From contig NZ_KI519517.1 of the NCBI RefSeq assembly GCF_000482865.1, positions 64,548-128,547 on the forward strand: a DNA stretch of 64,000 bases, in the 5' to 3' direction. The stretch comes from Actinokineospora inagensis DSM 44258. GTDB lineage: Bacteria > Actinomycetota > Actinomycetes > Mycobacteriales > Pseudonocardiaceae. Shown piece by piece: positions 1 to 8,577 of this stretch. The position numbers were made by a program, and so were the translations under genes. The notes beneath the pieces are model-generated. The model made no database searches. It worked only from the letters and a program-made list of their open reading frames with translations, and was not told where the DNA came from. How positions within the stretch are numbered: position 1 is the first letter of the stretch; each line of letters opens with the position of its first letter.

Positions 1-947
1 GGGAACAGCCCCGCGTGCGCGGGGACGACGGGGTGCCGGGTGATGTGGCCGCGCCGGGTCCAGGGAACAGCCCCGCGTGCGCGGGGACGACGTCACATTT
101 CCCATCACGGTGCTGGTGGTCGCGGGAACAGCCCCGCGTGCGCGGGGACGACGGGGTGCCGGGTGATGTGGCCGCGCCGGGTCCAGGGAACAGCCCCGCG
201 TGCGCGGGGACGACGTCACATTTCCCATCACGGTGCTGGTGGTCGCGGGAACAGCCCCGCGTGCGCGGGGACGACGGGGTGCCGGGTGATGTGGCCGCGC
301 CGGGTCCAGGGAACAGCCCCGCGTGCGCGGGGACGACGTCACATTTCCCATCACGGTGCTGGTGGTCGCGGGAACAGCCCCGCGTGCGCGGGGACGACGG
401 GGACCTGGCCTTCTATGGCACCGACCACCCGGGAACAGCCCCGCGTGCGCGGGGACGACCGACGGACCGGACAGGAAGCGGTTGACCCGGTGGGAACAGC
501 CCCGCGTGCGCGGGGACGACTCTGCACATCGGCGGCTGCCCCTCGGTGAGCGGGGAACAGCCCCGCGTGCGCGGGGACGACCAGGACCGGGACACCGTGC
601 TCTACGACCCCTGGGGAACAGCCCCGCGTGCGCGGGGACGACCGGTCCGGCTGTGGGTCGTCATTGACGAGGCCGGGAACAGCCCCGCGTGCGCGGGGAC
701 GACGCGAGGACGGAGCCCCAGTCGCGGCCGCCGTCGGGAACAGCCCCGCGTGCGCGGGGACGACGTGATCCCCACACCCTGCGCGGTGGGCGGGATGGGA
801 ACAGCCCCGCGTGCGCGGGGACGACTCGCCGGTGGCGGTGGTCTCGGCGACGAGGGCGGGAACAGCCCCGCGTGCGCGGGGACGACCGGATCGGTGACCG
901 GAGGTGAACGACCGCGGAGGGAACAGCCCCGCGTGCGCGGGGACGAC
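1..947 (-). CRISPR. CRISPR array 1, type I-E-like, 16 repeats visible, truncated by window edge
   Basis: Sixteen essentially identical 29-bp repeats start at 1, 63, 124, 186, 247, 309, 370, 431, 492, 553, 614, 675, 736, 797, 858 and 919. On this strand each starts GGGAACAGCCCC and ends GGGGACGAC, with an internal CCCCGCG/CGCGGGG palindrome. Spacers are 32 bp (three are 33 bp). Repeat size and palindrome fit subtype I-E arrays of actinomycetes. The leader lies at 948 and beyond, so transcription runs on the minus strand towards position 1 and the newest spacer is 887-918. The first six spacers are a two-spacer unit repeated three times. The array begins exactly at the window edge and probably continues. 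No cas gene is present in the window. Confidence 0.98.
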
Positions 948-1403
948 ACTTCTTGACCAGCAGGTTTAGAGCGGCCAGTGCCCATTCTCATTCACTTTCA
1001 CCGCTCGACTCCACACCCTGCCCATGATCCCACAGCCCCACGACAACCAGCCGGACTATCGCCTCCAAGGCCAGCGTGTCCCGTGTATCAGCCCGCCACG
1101 GCGTGCACCGGCAGAGGATCCCGCCCACCCCGGTGCCTGCCGGCGCCCAAGTCCAGGCTCCGGATCGGACCCAGTCAGCGCCCAACTGCTGTGCCTCACC
1201 GATAGAACCCGGATCCGCCTGGAGCCCTCCGTGAACCCACCCAAAACCCCTTGCCGCCAGCCCCACACCCCCCTACAGGCGGCCCCCACCCTCTCCGGGG
1301 GCAGCCCTCGATGCCAGTCTACCGGCAGGCACCGACAGTGGATCTTGATCCAAGCCCCGGAGAGTCCCTCCTGTGGATAACTTCCGTCGCCCAGGTGGGT
1401 GAC
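948..1403 (-). promoter_or_regulatory. CRISPR array 1 leader with promoter-like element
   Basis: This segment is the inverted counterpart of 7084-7541. About the first 100 bp next to the array and the last ~160 bp are almost identical between the two copies; the middle (roughly 1060-1240) is diverged. Read on the minus strand it contains a TTATCCACA DnaA-like box (1372-1380), a TGTCGGTG...GGTAGACTGG core (TAGACT at 1316-1321) and a GCCCCC/GGGGGC hairpin, then the array-proximal leader. Position and conservation support a leader role. That the core acts as the crRNA promoter is inference. Confidence 0.8.
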
Positions 1404-1630
1404 GTTCGAGGTGTGGTGGGTGGGGCTGGGCCTGGGGAAGTGGCGCGCGGGAGGGGCGCGATCGGGTGAGGGGAGGAGGTGTCGGGAGAAATTGGTGGGC
1501 GTGGGCGTCGAGCCGCAGGGGGTGACCTGGATCTTGTGAGGGGTGGGGTGAACAGCTTGTGGCGGCCGGGCGTGGGGTCCATTGAGGACAGTCGGAACGA
1601 GGTGCGGTGTCGGGGTAGAGTGGGTGGGCG

Positions 1631-2683
1631 ATGATTCGACGGTTTCGGTGGCATGCGGCGGTGTTGTTGCTGGTACTCGTACTGGCGGCGTTGGTGGTGG
1701 TCGTCCTACCGGGATCGCCGCCTGCTGGGGGGCCGCCGGAGGGGGTGCCGCGGGTGTTGGTGGCGTTGGGGGACTCGACCATCTCGGGGGAGGCGGCGGG
1801 GGACTACGAGGCGGGGACGGATGGGACCGGTGGGGACTGGTGTCACCGGTCGCGCAACGCGTCCATCCACAAGACGGGGTTGCGGTCGATTGACGAGACG
1901 ATCAACCTGGCGTGTTCGGGGGCGCCGTCGGCGCAGGTCGGGTTGGGGGACGCGAAGCAGTACACGGAGGGGTCGCAGGCGTCGCGGTTGAGCGCGTTGG
2001 CGAAGCAGAAGCGGGTGGTGGCGATCCTGGTCGCGGTCGGCGCCAACGACGACCCGGCGTTCTCGCACGTGTTGGACGGGTGCGTGCAGGCCTGGCTGGA
2101 CGCGTCGAAGTCCGCGTGTTCGGTGACGGCGGGGGACTGGCAGGCCAGGGTGGACCGGATGGTCCCGAAGGTCACCAAGGCGCTGGCCGACATCCGCACC
2201 GCCATGGCCGACGCCGGTTACCAGAACTCCGACTACCACCTGGTGCTGCAGTCCTACGCGGCGCCGATCAGCCCGGAGGTGCGGCCGGAGCTGCGGAACC
2301 TCAACGGGTGCCCGTTCCGCGAGGAGGACCTGCGCTGGGTCCGCGCCACCGCCGTCCCGAAGATCACCGACGGGGTGCGGCAGGCCGCCCGCGACTCCGG
2401 CGCCCGGTTCCTGGACGTCTCCCGCGCGGGCCTCGGCCACGAGGCGTGCACCCAGGAAGACCCGAAGAACGAGTGGTTCAGCCGCCTGTCGGTCAAGTGG
2501 AACGACCTCAGTGAGGACGAACGCGCCTCGCACGCCCTGCAGGAATCCTTCCATCCCAACGCCGCGGGCCACGCCCAGTTCGGCCGCTGCCTCGGCGAGT
2601 TCCTGTCCACCAGCGACCGCGCCGCCGCCTGCCTCGCCGGATCCGACGGCAACCTGCACGCCGCCACCAGCATCGGTCCCTAG
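1631..2683 (+). CDS. SGNH/GDSL-type hydrolase, membrane-anchored or secreted
   Basis: The 350-aa product has an N-terminal hydrophobic segment (about residues 9-28) after basic residues, so it is exported or anchored. The SGNH hydrolase blocks are visible: VALGDSTISG carrying the nucleophile Ser near residue 49, GANDD near residue 137 (block III Asn), and SFHPNAAGH near residue 306-314 (catalytic His region). Six cysteines in the mature part suggest disulphides typical of exported lipase/esterase-like members. The substrate cannot be told from sequence. It sits alone between the array 1 leader and a convergent ABC exporter operon. A TAGAGT hexamer lies 9 nt before the ATG. Confidence 0.85.
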   Translation: MIRRFRWHAAVLLLVLVLAALVVVVLPGSPPAGGPPEGVPRVLVALGDSTISGEAAGDYEAGTDGTGGDWCHRSRNASIHKTGLRSIDETINLACSGAPSAQVGLGDAKQYTEGSQASRLSALAKQKRVVAILVAVGANDDPAFSHVLDGCVQAWLDASKSACSVTAGDWQARVDRMVPKVTKALADIRTAMADAGYQNSDYHLVLQSYAAPISPEVRPELRNLNGCPFREEDLRWVRATAVPKITDGVRQAARDSGARFLDVSRAGLGHEACTQEDPKNEWFSRLSVKWNDLSEDERASHALQESFHPNAAGHAQFGRCLGEFLSTSDRAAACLAGSDGNLHAATSIGP

Positions 2684-3045
2684 TAGCTCACCCCCTCGAC
2701 GTTGCTTTGGCCCATGCCAAGGCGGACGTACTTCTACAACGCGGCCAAGGGCGTTGTGCGCAGGTCCGGACACGGCCAACGTTCGAGCCACGGACTCACA
2801 CAATTCACCCATGACGCTCATCCAGTAACACCACCGGGCGACCCCAGCGGGTCTGCGGCATGCTGGATCAAGATCATCTGGTACCCGGGCGCCCACCCAC
2901 CCGGGGGCCGGGGGCCCATTCCTGAGCCTATCGAGGAAGGCGGCTTGTCAAGGGCGGTTGGCGATGGCTGGGGATGCTTCGCGCCGTTGTGGACAACTCG
3001 GGCGGGGCGATTGGTGAGGCTGGTTGAAGCGGTGTGTCGCGGGGG
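2684..3045. other. Intergenic region between convergent genes
   Basis: This gap lies between the SGNH hydrolase and the last gene of the ABC operon. I see no coding frame with convincing codon use and no clean terminator. A GATCAAGATC palindrome (2866-2875) followed by a G/C block (2883-2918) recalls part of the promoter-like element in the two CRISPR leaders, where GATCAAGATC also occurs, but the rest of the core is missing. Confidence 0.5.
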
Positions 3046-3681
3046 TCAGGTGATCCGGCCATTGGTCAGGGAGAGGCGGCGGTCGGCGATGTCGTGGACC
3101 TCGTCGTGGTGGGTGGCGATGAGGACGGCGGTGCCTTCGCCTGCTGTGCGGCGGAGCAAGGCCAGTACTGCGGTGACACTGGCGTGATCGAGGTGCGCGG
3201 TTGGCTCGTCGGCTAGGAGTACTCGGGGGTGTACTGACACGGCGCGGGCTAGGGCGGCGCGTTGTTGTTGGCCGTAAGAGACTTCCTGGGGGTAACGGTC
3301 TGCCAGCTCGGAGATGCCCAACTCGGCGAGTAGGTCGTCGACGCGGGATGGCTCGGTTTGGCGGGACAAGCGCAGGGGGAGGGCGACGTTCTCGGCCAAG
3401 GTGAGTTCTTGGGCCAATCCCAGCGCTTGGGGGAGTACGGCGCAGTCTTCCCAAGCGGGGACTGCGGCAAGAGGCGCGCCGCACACCTCGACCGTTCCGG
3501 CGTCCGGTTTGTCGAAGCCGCACAAGACGGCGAACAAGGCGCTCTTACCCGAACCGGATCGGCCCGAGATTGTCACTACCTCGCCCGCGGACACGTCCAG
3601 GTCGACCCCCAGTAAGACCTCCACGCGGCCGTTGGGGTGGTCGAAGCCGCGGGTGATGTCCCGGGCGGAGATGGCGATCAC
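3046..3681 (-). CDS. ABC transporter ATP-binding protein (MacB/LolD-like)
   Basis: This 211-aa ATPase has Walker A GRSGSGKS near residue 40, an ABC signature of the form VSYGQQQRAALARA, Walker B VLLADEPT and a switch histidine in IATHHD. The family energises FtsX-type permeases that act on lipoproteins, peptides or cell-envelope targets rather than classical importers. Its start overlaps the stop of the upstream ATPase by 4 bp (ATGA), so it is the third gene of a minus-strand operon of permease, ATPase, ATPase. Two different ATPases with one long permease suggests a heterodimeric motor. The signature Ser-Gly pair is changed to Ser-Tyr-Gly, a mild deviation. Confidence 0.92.
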   Translation of the reverse strand: MIAISARDITRGFDHPNGRVEVLLGVDLDVSAGEVVTISGRSGSGKSALFAVLCGFDKPDAGTVEVCGAPLAAVPAWEDCAVLPQALGLAQELTLAENVALPLRLSRQTEPSRVDDLLAELGISELADRYPQEVSYGQQQRAALARAVSVHPRVLLADEPTAHLDHASVTAVLALLRRTAGEGTAVLIATHHDEVHDIADRRLSLTNGRIT

Positions 3682-4370
3682 GCGGCCTCCTCGAGCAGAC
3701 CTTCGCGCAGGCGCACGACCCTGTCGCCGAGGGCGACGAGTTCAGGGTCGTGCGACGCGGTGACGACGGCGACGCCCCGGTCGGCCAGGCGGCGCAGGAC
3801 GTCCAGCACGAGCGTGGCGGAGGCGGCGTCCAGTTGCGACGTCGGCTCGTCGGCCAGCACGACGGCGGGGTCGCGGGCCAGGGCGCAGCCGAACGACAGG
3901 CGTTGTTGCTGGCCGCCGGACAGCGCGCCGATCCGCCAGTCGCCGGTGCCGGCGATGCCGAGCCAGTCGAGGATGTCGGGGTCGGCGTCCGGCAGACCCG
4001 CGGACTGGGCGGCGGCGCGCAGGTTCTGGGCGACGGTGAGGTGCGGGATCAGGTTGTCCGGCGGCGCCTGGAACACCACCGCGATCCGGTCGCGGCGCAC
4101 ACCGCGGCGGGCCCGGTTGGACAGCCTGCCGACGTCGAGTCCCTGCCAGGCGACCGAACCGGACGTGTGACGGTCGATCAGTCCCAATACGCGCAACAAA
4201 GTGGACTTACCGGAGCCGGATGGCCCCGCCAGCACTGTTACCCCCCTCGGCTTCACGTCGAAGGTAACGCCACCGACCGCGGTGACAAGGCCGGTCGGGG
4301 TTCGGTAGCGCACGTGGACGTCACGCAGCTCGTAAAGCGGGACTTCCTCGTCGAACAGCGGCTCAGCCAC
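3678..4370 (-). CDS. ABC transporter ATP-binding protein (MacB/LolD-like)
   Basis: This 230-aa ATPase shows Walker A AGPSGSGKST, a canonical LSGGQQQRLSFGCALA signature, Walker B VVLADEPTSQLDA and an H-loop in TASHDPEL. It is the second gene of the operon, overlapping the permease stop by 8 bp and the next ATPase start by 4 bp, so the three products are probably made together. The signature motif is more canonical than that of its partner. The family role is ATP-driven conformational work on an FtsX/MacB-type permease in the cytoplasmic membrane. The cargo is unknown. Confidence 0.93.
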   Translation of the reverse strand: MAEPLFDEEVPLYELRDVHVRYRTPTGLVTAVGGVTFDVKPRGVTVLAGPSGSGKSTLLRVLGLIDRHTSGSVAWQGLDVGRLSNRARRGVRRDRIAVVFQAPPDNLIPHLTVAQNLRAAAQSAGLPDADPDILDWLGIAGTGDWRIGALSGGQQQRLSFGCALARDPAVVLADEPTSQLDAASATLVLDVLRRLADRGVAVVTASHDPELVALGDRVVRLREGLLEEAA

Positions 4371-6924
4371 GGATCAGCTCCCCCACTCGTGCCGTGTTGA
4401 CCGACCGCACCGCCGACCAACACACCAGCGCCACCACGGCCGCCGCCACCAGCGTCGTCGTCGACACCAGCGGCAGCAGGTCCGGTGCCCCCGCGACCGG
4501 TCGCAGCCACGGCGACGGGTCCAGCATCGGTGCCGACACGGCTGCGCACACTGCTCCGGCGGCGCTGCCCGCCGCGACCGAGACCCCGGCGAGCGCGCCA
4601 AGTTCGGCGAGATGGCTGCCGACGAGGGTGCGTTGCCGCAGGCCCATCCGGGTCGCCAGGGCGCCCGCCACCGCGTTCTGCCTGCGGCGGACCTCCACGG
4701 CGAGGACCAGCGCGGCCGCCGCGACGACGGCGAGCACGAATCCCAACGCGGTGACGAAGTCGAACGTCCAGGTCACGGTGAGGAACGGCAGACCGTCCAG
4801 CGCGGCAGTCTTCGACCGGGAGCTCAGGTGGTAGAGCCCGGCCGCGTTCAGGTCGCTGATAAGAGCGTCGATGGGCTGGGCGGACCAAATCTGCCAGGTG
4901 TCGACCTGCGTCAGATCGGTCAGCGCTGTGCGCGAGACGACGTAGCCGCGCGCGGTGCCGATCAACGGGAACGACGCGACCTGGCCGACCGGATGGACCT
5001 TGCCGAGGCGCTGCACGTCCATCGTGGCGTCCGGAGTGGACCCGACGCGCAAGACCGGCACGACGCCATTACCGGGCGCGGTTAGCGCTGACAGTTGCTG
5101 GTTGACCTCATCGACGTCGCGGTCCCCTAGCCACGCCGCGTGCGTGAAGGTGCTCGGGTCGACGACGAGAACGGTGAGTTGGCTGACCTTAAGCACACCG
5201 ACGACGGTGTCGCGCGCCGCCAACGGCGCCGGTAGCCCGTTGATGGCGACCCGGTCGGAGATCTGCGCGGTCGACTCAGCGCCTACGAACAGTCCCGACT
5301 TAGTGTCCAACGCCTGGCTTTGCGCGTCGGCAACGCCCACTCCGACGGTGAGTGTGCCTACCGCGAGCGTGCCCACCAACAAGATCCCGACCGCAGACCC
5401 TGCCGCCGCCGATAGCCTGCGCATCGCGAGGTGCAGAGCGGGGAACCGCCACAGGTTGACCCGATGTGCGGCTCTTAGCGCCCAACGAGCCAACCGCACA
5501 GCGACAAGAGCGGTCGTTAGCACTACCAGCAACGGGAACGCCAAACCGACAGCGTCCGCTGATTGCGGCAACGGCTGCCCGAACACGAGTTGGGTGGGAG
5601 TGTTCCGCAGTCGTGACCACGCCAGGTACGCGAGCACGGCCGTCACCAACTCCCACGGCACGAACCGCCACACCCGCGGCGTCTGGCGCGGCCCGGCGAC
5701 CTGGAACTCGCGGTGCGCGCGCAGTGCCGTCACCCCGCCGACCACGACCAGCGCCGCGATCAACACCGCCGCCGCGACCAGGGCGGACACCCCGAACGTG
5801 CCGTCGGTCAACGCGGTCGACGGGGCGTACCAAGACAGCGTGAACCGGGCCGCCAGCAGCCCGACGGCGGCGCCGAGCAGCAACGGGGCCGCCAACTCCA
5901 GGATCGCCCGCCACCCCAGCGCGACCGGACCGGCGCCGCGCGACCACAGCAGCCGCAACTCGGCGTGCCTGCGCTGCACCCACTGCACCGTCACCGCGCC
6001 GACCCCGGCCAACCCGACCAACAGGCTGATCACGGTCAGCGGCAGCACCGCGCCCAACACCGTCGACCCGGCCTCGCGGGCCACCGACACCGGCTTGGCG
6101 AAGTAGTTGGCGGCGTTGACCAACCGGGACTGTTCCCCGAGGGCGCTCGTGAGGCCCGCGACCGCCGCTTTGCCCCGGTCGACCAGGGCGGCGGCTTCGT
6201 CGGTGGTGGCGGGCAGGTCGGTCGGGAAACGCACGGTGACCGCGGCGGCGTTCTTGCTGAGCGGACCCATCGACCGGGTGAAACTGTCCAGGTCGGGGAA
6301 CCAGACGACGGCGGCCGTCGCGCCCTCGGTGGCCAGCGGGTTCGGCATGACCCGCTGCTGTTCGGAACACCAGTAGGTCGGGACCGGCTCGGCCAGGTCG
6401 GCGTAGATCGCGGTCACCGGCGGCAACGTGCCGTGCAGACCGCGGTCGCCCAGCTTGATCCCGGCGTCCTTCGCGATGCTCTGCGGCACCCACAAACCGT
6501 CCCGGCCGCCGCCTTGGAGGACCTTGAGGTTGTCCATCGCGCCGTCGCGGTAACCGAACTGTGACCAGGGGTGCGGGCCGTTGAAGTCCCATTGTCGTAC
6601 GGGCGAGTAGACGGCGCCGATCATGGTGGTGAACCCGGCCGCCCTGCCTTGGTCTCTGGCTGTGCGGAGGATTGTGTTCGCTTCGTCCACAGTGACCCGG
6701 TTACCGTCCACAACCGGCGGCACGGTCTGCGCGCAAAGCCGGTTCGCCTGGTAGGTAACGGCGGCGTTGCCAGCCGCGTTCGCGTGCATGACGGCGGCGG
6801 CGCCCACGAAACTGAGCAGCAGAGCCGCCACGAACGCCACCAACACCGTCAGCGGACTCGACACGGCGGCACGGGGAGCGGCTCGCCAGGGCAACTGCAT
6901 GGAGCGGCACGCTACCTCCGCCAC
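4363..6924 (-). CDS. FtsX-like ABC transporter permease, 853 aa
   Basis: The protein has one N-terminal membrane segment (about residues 26-46), a large extracytoplasmic region, then a cluster of membrane segments from about residue 290 through the middle and a final set near the C-terminus. This is the doubled layout of long FtsX/MacB permeases. No substrate motif is recognisable. The start is uncertain: a GTG at 6924 gives the longest frame and an in-frame ATG lies at 6900. GGAGG sits between them, 14 nt before the ATG. It heads the operon with two ATPases and lies between the two inverted CRISPR leaders. Confidence 0.85.
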   Translation of the reverse strand: MAEVACRSMQLPWRAAPRAAVSSPLTVLVAFVAALLLSFVGAAAVMHANAAGNAAVTYQANRLCAQTVPPVVDGNRVTVDEANTILRTARDQGRAAGFTTMIGAVYSPVRQWDFNGPHPWSQFGYRDGAMDNLKVLQGGGRDGLWVPQSIAKDAGIKLGDRGLHGTLPPVTAIYADLAEPVPTYWCSEQQRVMPNPLATEGATAAVVWFPDLDSFTRSMGPLSKNAAAVTVRFPTDLPATTDEAAALVDRGKAAVAGLTSALGEQSRLVNAANYFAKPVSVAREAGSTVLGAVLPLTVISLLVGLAGVGAVTVQWVQRRHAELRLLWSRGAGPVALGWRAILELAAPLLLGAAVGLLAARFTLSWYAPSTALTDGTFGVSALVAAAVLIAALVVVGGVTALRAHREFQVAGPRQTPRVWRFVPWELVTAVLAYLAWSRLRNTPTQLVFGQPLPQSADAVGLAFPLLVVLTTALVAVRLARWALRAAHRVNLWRFPALHLAMRRLSAAAGSAVGILLVGTLAVGTLTVGVGVADAQSQALDTKSGLFVGAESTAQISDRVAINGLPAPLAARDTVVGVLKVSQLTVLVVDPSTFTHAAWLGDRDVDEVNQQLSALTAPGNGVVPVLRVGSTPDATMDVQRLGKVHPVGQVASFPLIGTARGYVVSRTALTDLTQVDTWQIWSAQPIDALISDLNAAGLYHLSSRSKTAALDGLPFLTVTWTFDFVTALGFVLAVVAAAALVLAVEVRRRQNAVAGALATRMGLRQRTLVGSHLAELGALAGVSVAAGSAAGAVCAAVSAPMLDPSPWLRPVAGAPDLLPLVSTTTLVAAAVVALVCWSAVRSVNTARVGELIRG

Positions 6925-7083
6925 ACCGCCCGATGGCCAAACGCGACAGATTCGAGATCAGGGCGCTTGGTCGACGGCTGCACGCCTGCCGCTGCGCCTT
7001 TGCCCATGGTGGGTGCTGGTCACTCGCTTGAGTGGCGTCGTGGTGTGGTTTCCCCAGGTCCATAGGCTGTTCGGTCGGTTGTG

Positions 7084-7541
7084 TGTCACCCGCCTGGGCG
7101 ACGGAAGTTATCCACAGGAGGGGCTCTCCGGGGCTTGGATCAAGATCCACTGTCGGTGCCTGCCGGTAGACTGGCATCGAGGGCTGCCCCCGGAGAGGGT
7201 GGGGGCCGCCTGTAGGGGGGTGTGGGGTTGGCGGCAAGTGGTTTTTGGAGGTTTCGCGAAGGGCCGGGGCATTGATCCGGGTTTGTTGGTGAGGCGCCGG
7301 TGTGGGGTGCTGATTGGGTCGACTCCGGAGCCTGGCCCCTGGGTGTCGTCGGCTGGGTATCGGGGTGGGGTCGTTTGCTGTTTGCGTTTCGTGGTGGGTT
7401 GATGCACGGCACGCTGGTGGTCTTGGGTCGATGGCTGGCTGGTTGTCGTGGGGCTGTGGGATCATGGGCAGGGTGTGGGGTCGAGCGGTGAAAGTGAATG
7501 AGAATGGGCACTGGCTGCTCTAAACCTGCTGGTCAAGAAGT
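7084..7541 (+). promoter_or_regulatory. CRISPR array 2 leader with promoter-like element
   Basis: This is the inverted copy of 948-1403. It contains a TTATCCACA box (7107-7115), the TGTCGGTG...GGTAGACTGG core (TAGACT at 7167-7172), the GCCCCC/GGGGGC hairpin and, next to the array, about 100 bp that differ from the other leader at only a couple of positions. The core lies roughly 370 bp from the first repeat, so any transcript starting there would carry a long leader before the first crRNA. Confidence 0.8.
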
Positions 7542-7935
7542 GTCGTCCCCGCGCACGCGGGGCTGTTCCGTCATGACATCGCAAGGGTAACCAGGAGGGA
7601 GGGTCGTCCCCGCGCACGCGGGGCTGTTCCCCAAGGTGGACAGATCGGCGAGGCCGACGAACTGTCGTCCCCGCGCACGCGGGGCTGTTCCCGTCTCGTG
7701 CTGCTGCAGATCGGCGACAGCTTCGTCGTCCCCGCGCACGCGGGGCTGTTCCGCCCTGGAACCCCAAAAATCTGCCTGGTCGGCGTCGTCCCCGCGCACG
7801 CGGGGCTGTTCCCTCGGTGTACCAGACGAGGCGATCAGCGTGGAGGTCCTCCCCGCGCACGCGGGGCTGTTCCCGACCGGTTAACCGCATCCCCGACCGC
7901 CACTACGTCGTCCCCGCGCACGCGGGGCTGTTCCC
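7542..7935 (+). CRISPR. CRISPR array 2, type I-E-like, 7 repeats and 6 spacers
   Basis: Repeats start at 7542, 7603, 7664, 7725, 7785, 7846 and 7907 and are the reverse complement of those in array 1, starting GTCGTCCCCGCG and ending GGGGCTGTTCC. Spacers are 32 bp except the fourth (31 bp). The sixth repeat has a G-to-C change at position 4 and the final base varies (C or G). The leader precedes 7542, so the array is read on the plus strand, away from array 1. The six spacers differ from each other and from those of array 1. Confidence 0.98.
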
Positions 7936-8036
7936 CCTGATTACATGATCGTCGACATCCTGCCGCAGTCGCCTCCTGCGCAAGTGGGGTGGTTTCGGGG
8001 CAGGGCCTTGGGTTGTTGCCTGTGGGGAGTCGAGCT

Positions 8037-8525
8037 TCAGGTTGTGGGGGGTGGGTTCGCTGTGAGGGGGCCGGCCAGGGTGGTGAGGTGGGCGATGACC
8101 TCGGGGAGGGGGCGGCGGGTGTCGATTTCCACGGTCGCGGACTGGCGGAGGAGGGGTTCGATGAGGGTGGTGTCGGTGGTGATGCGGGTGCGGTCTGCGG
8201 GGGAGTTGCCGTAGGGGTTGGTGGTTCGGTGGGTGACGCGGTCGAGGATCACCGCCAAGGGTGCGGTGAGTAGGACGATGTGGTCGAAGCGGGGGCGGAA
8301 CACGGCCTGGTTGCGGACGGTGCCGGAGATGAAGAGGGGGTCGCCGGAGTGTTCGTGGGTGGTGATGAGGGCGTCGATGAGGTCTTCGCGCCAGAGGGGG
8401 TCTGGGCCGGGGGTGGTCCAGTCGCCGTAGTCGGTGTCGATGGCGACATAACCTAGGCGGGCTAGGGCGGCGAGGGTGGTGGACTTGCCGGTGCCGGACA
8501 TGCCTGTCACCAGGATCACGGGCAT
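8037..8525 (-). CDS. P-loop kinase-like ATPase (AAA/shikimate-kinase-like)
   Basis: This 162-aa protein begins MPVILVTGMSGTGKST, a Walker A at the very N-terminus as in small nucleotide or shikimate kinases, followed by DTDYGDW and a short lid-type region. It resembles the widespread actinobacterial AAA-family single-domain kinases of unknown substrate. The start was set at the ATG directly before the P-loop. On the minus strand a TACAAT hexamer ends exactly 6 nt before this ATG (8532-8537), which would give a leaderless message. It stands alone beside CRISPR array 2, with no sign of a link to it. Confidence 0.8.
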   Translation of the reverse strand: MPVILVTGMSGTGKSTTLAALARLGYVAIDTDYGDWTTPGPDPLWREDLIDALITTHEHSGDPLFISGTVRNQAVFRPRFDHIVLLTAPLAVILDRVTHRTTNPYGNSPADRTRITTDTTLIEPLLRQSATVEIDTRRPLPEVIAHLTTLAGPLTANPPPTT

Positions 8526-8540
8526 GTGTCCATTGTAGAG

Positions 8541-8569
8541 GGCTGGGGCAGGACCCACCTGCCCCAGCC
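8541..8569 (-). terminator. Hairpin terminator after the S28 peptidase gene
   Basis: A perfect 12-bp stem (8541-8552 with 8558-8569, arm GGCTGGGGCAGG) and a 5-nt loop lie just past the stop of the S28 gene and just upstream of the kinase start. There is no clear U-tract. Confidence 0.7.
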
Positions 8570-8577
8570 GGGAACCA

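Noticed and set aside
15-956. Long open frames across CRISPR array 1
   Set aside because: They only reflect the repeat length and GC content; the peptide is the repeat translated over and over.
1706-2896. 396-aa minus-strand frame opposite the SGNH hydrolase
   Set aside because: Antisense shadow caused by high GC; Arg/Pro/Gly-rich with no domain, while the plus frame has clear catalytic blocks.
1-8000. cas genes near the arrays
   Set aside because: All genes between and next to the arrays were assigned to hydrolase, ABC transporter, kinase or peptidase families; none resembles Cas proteins.
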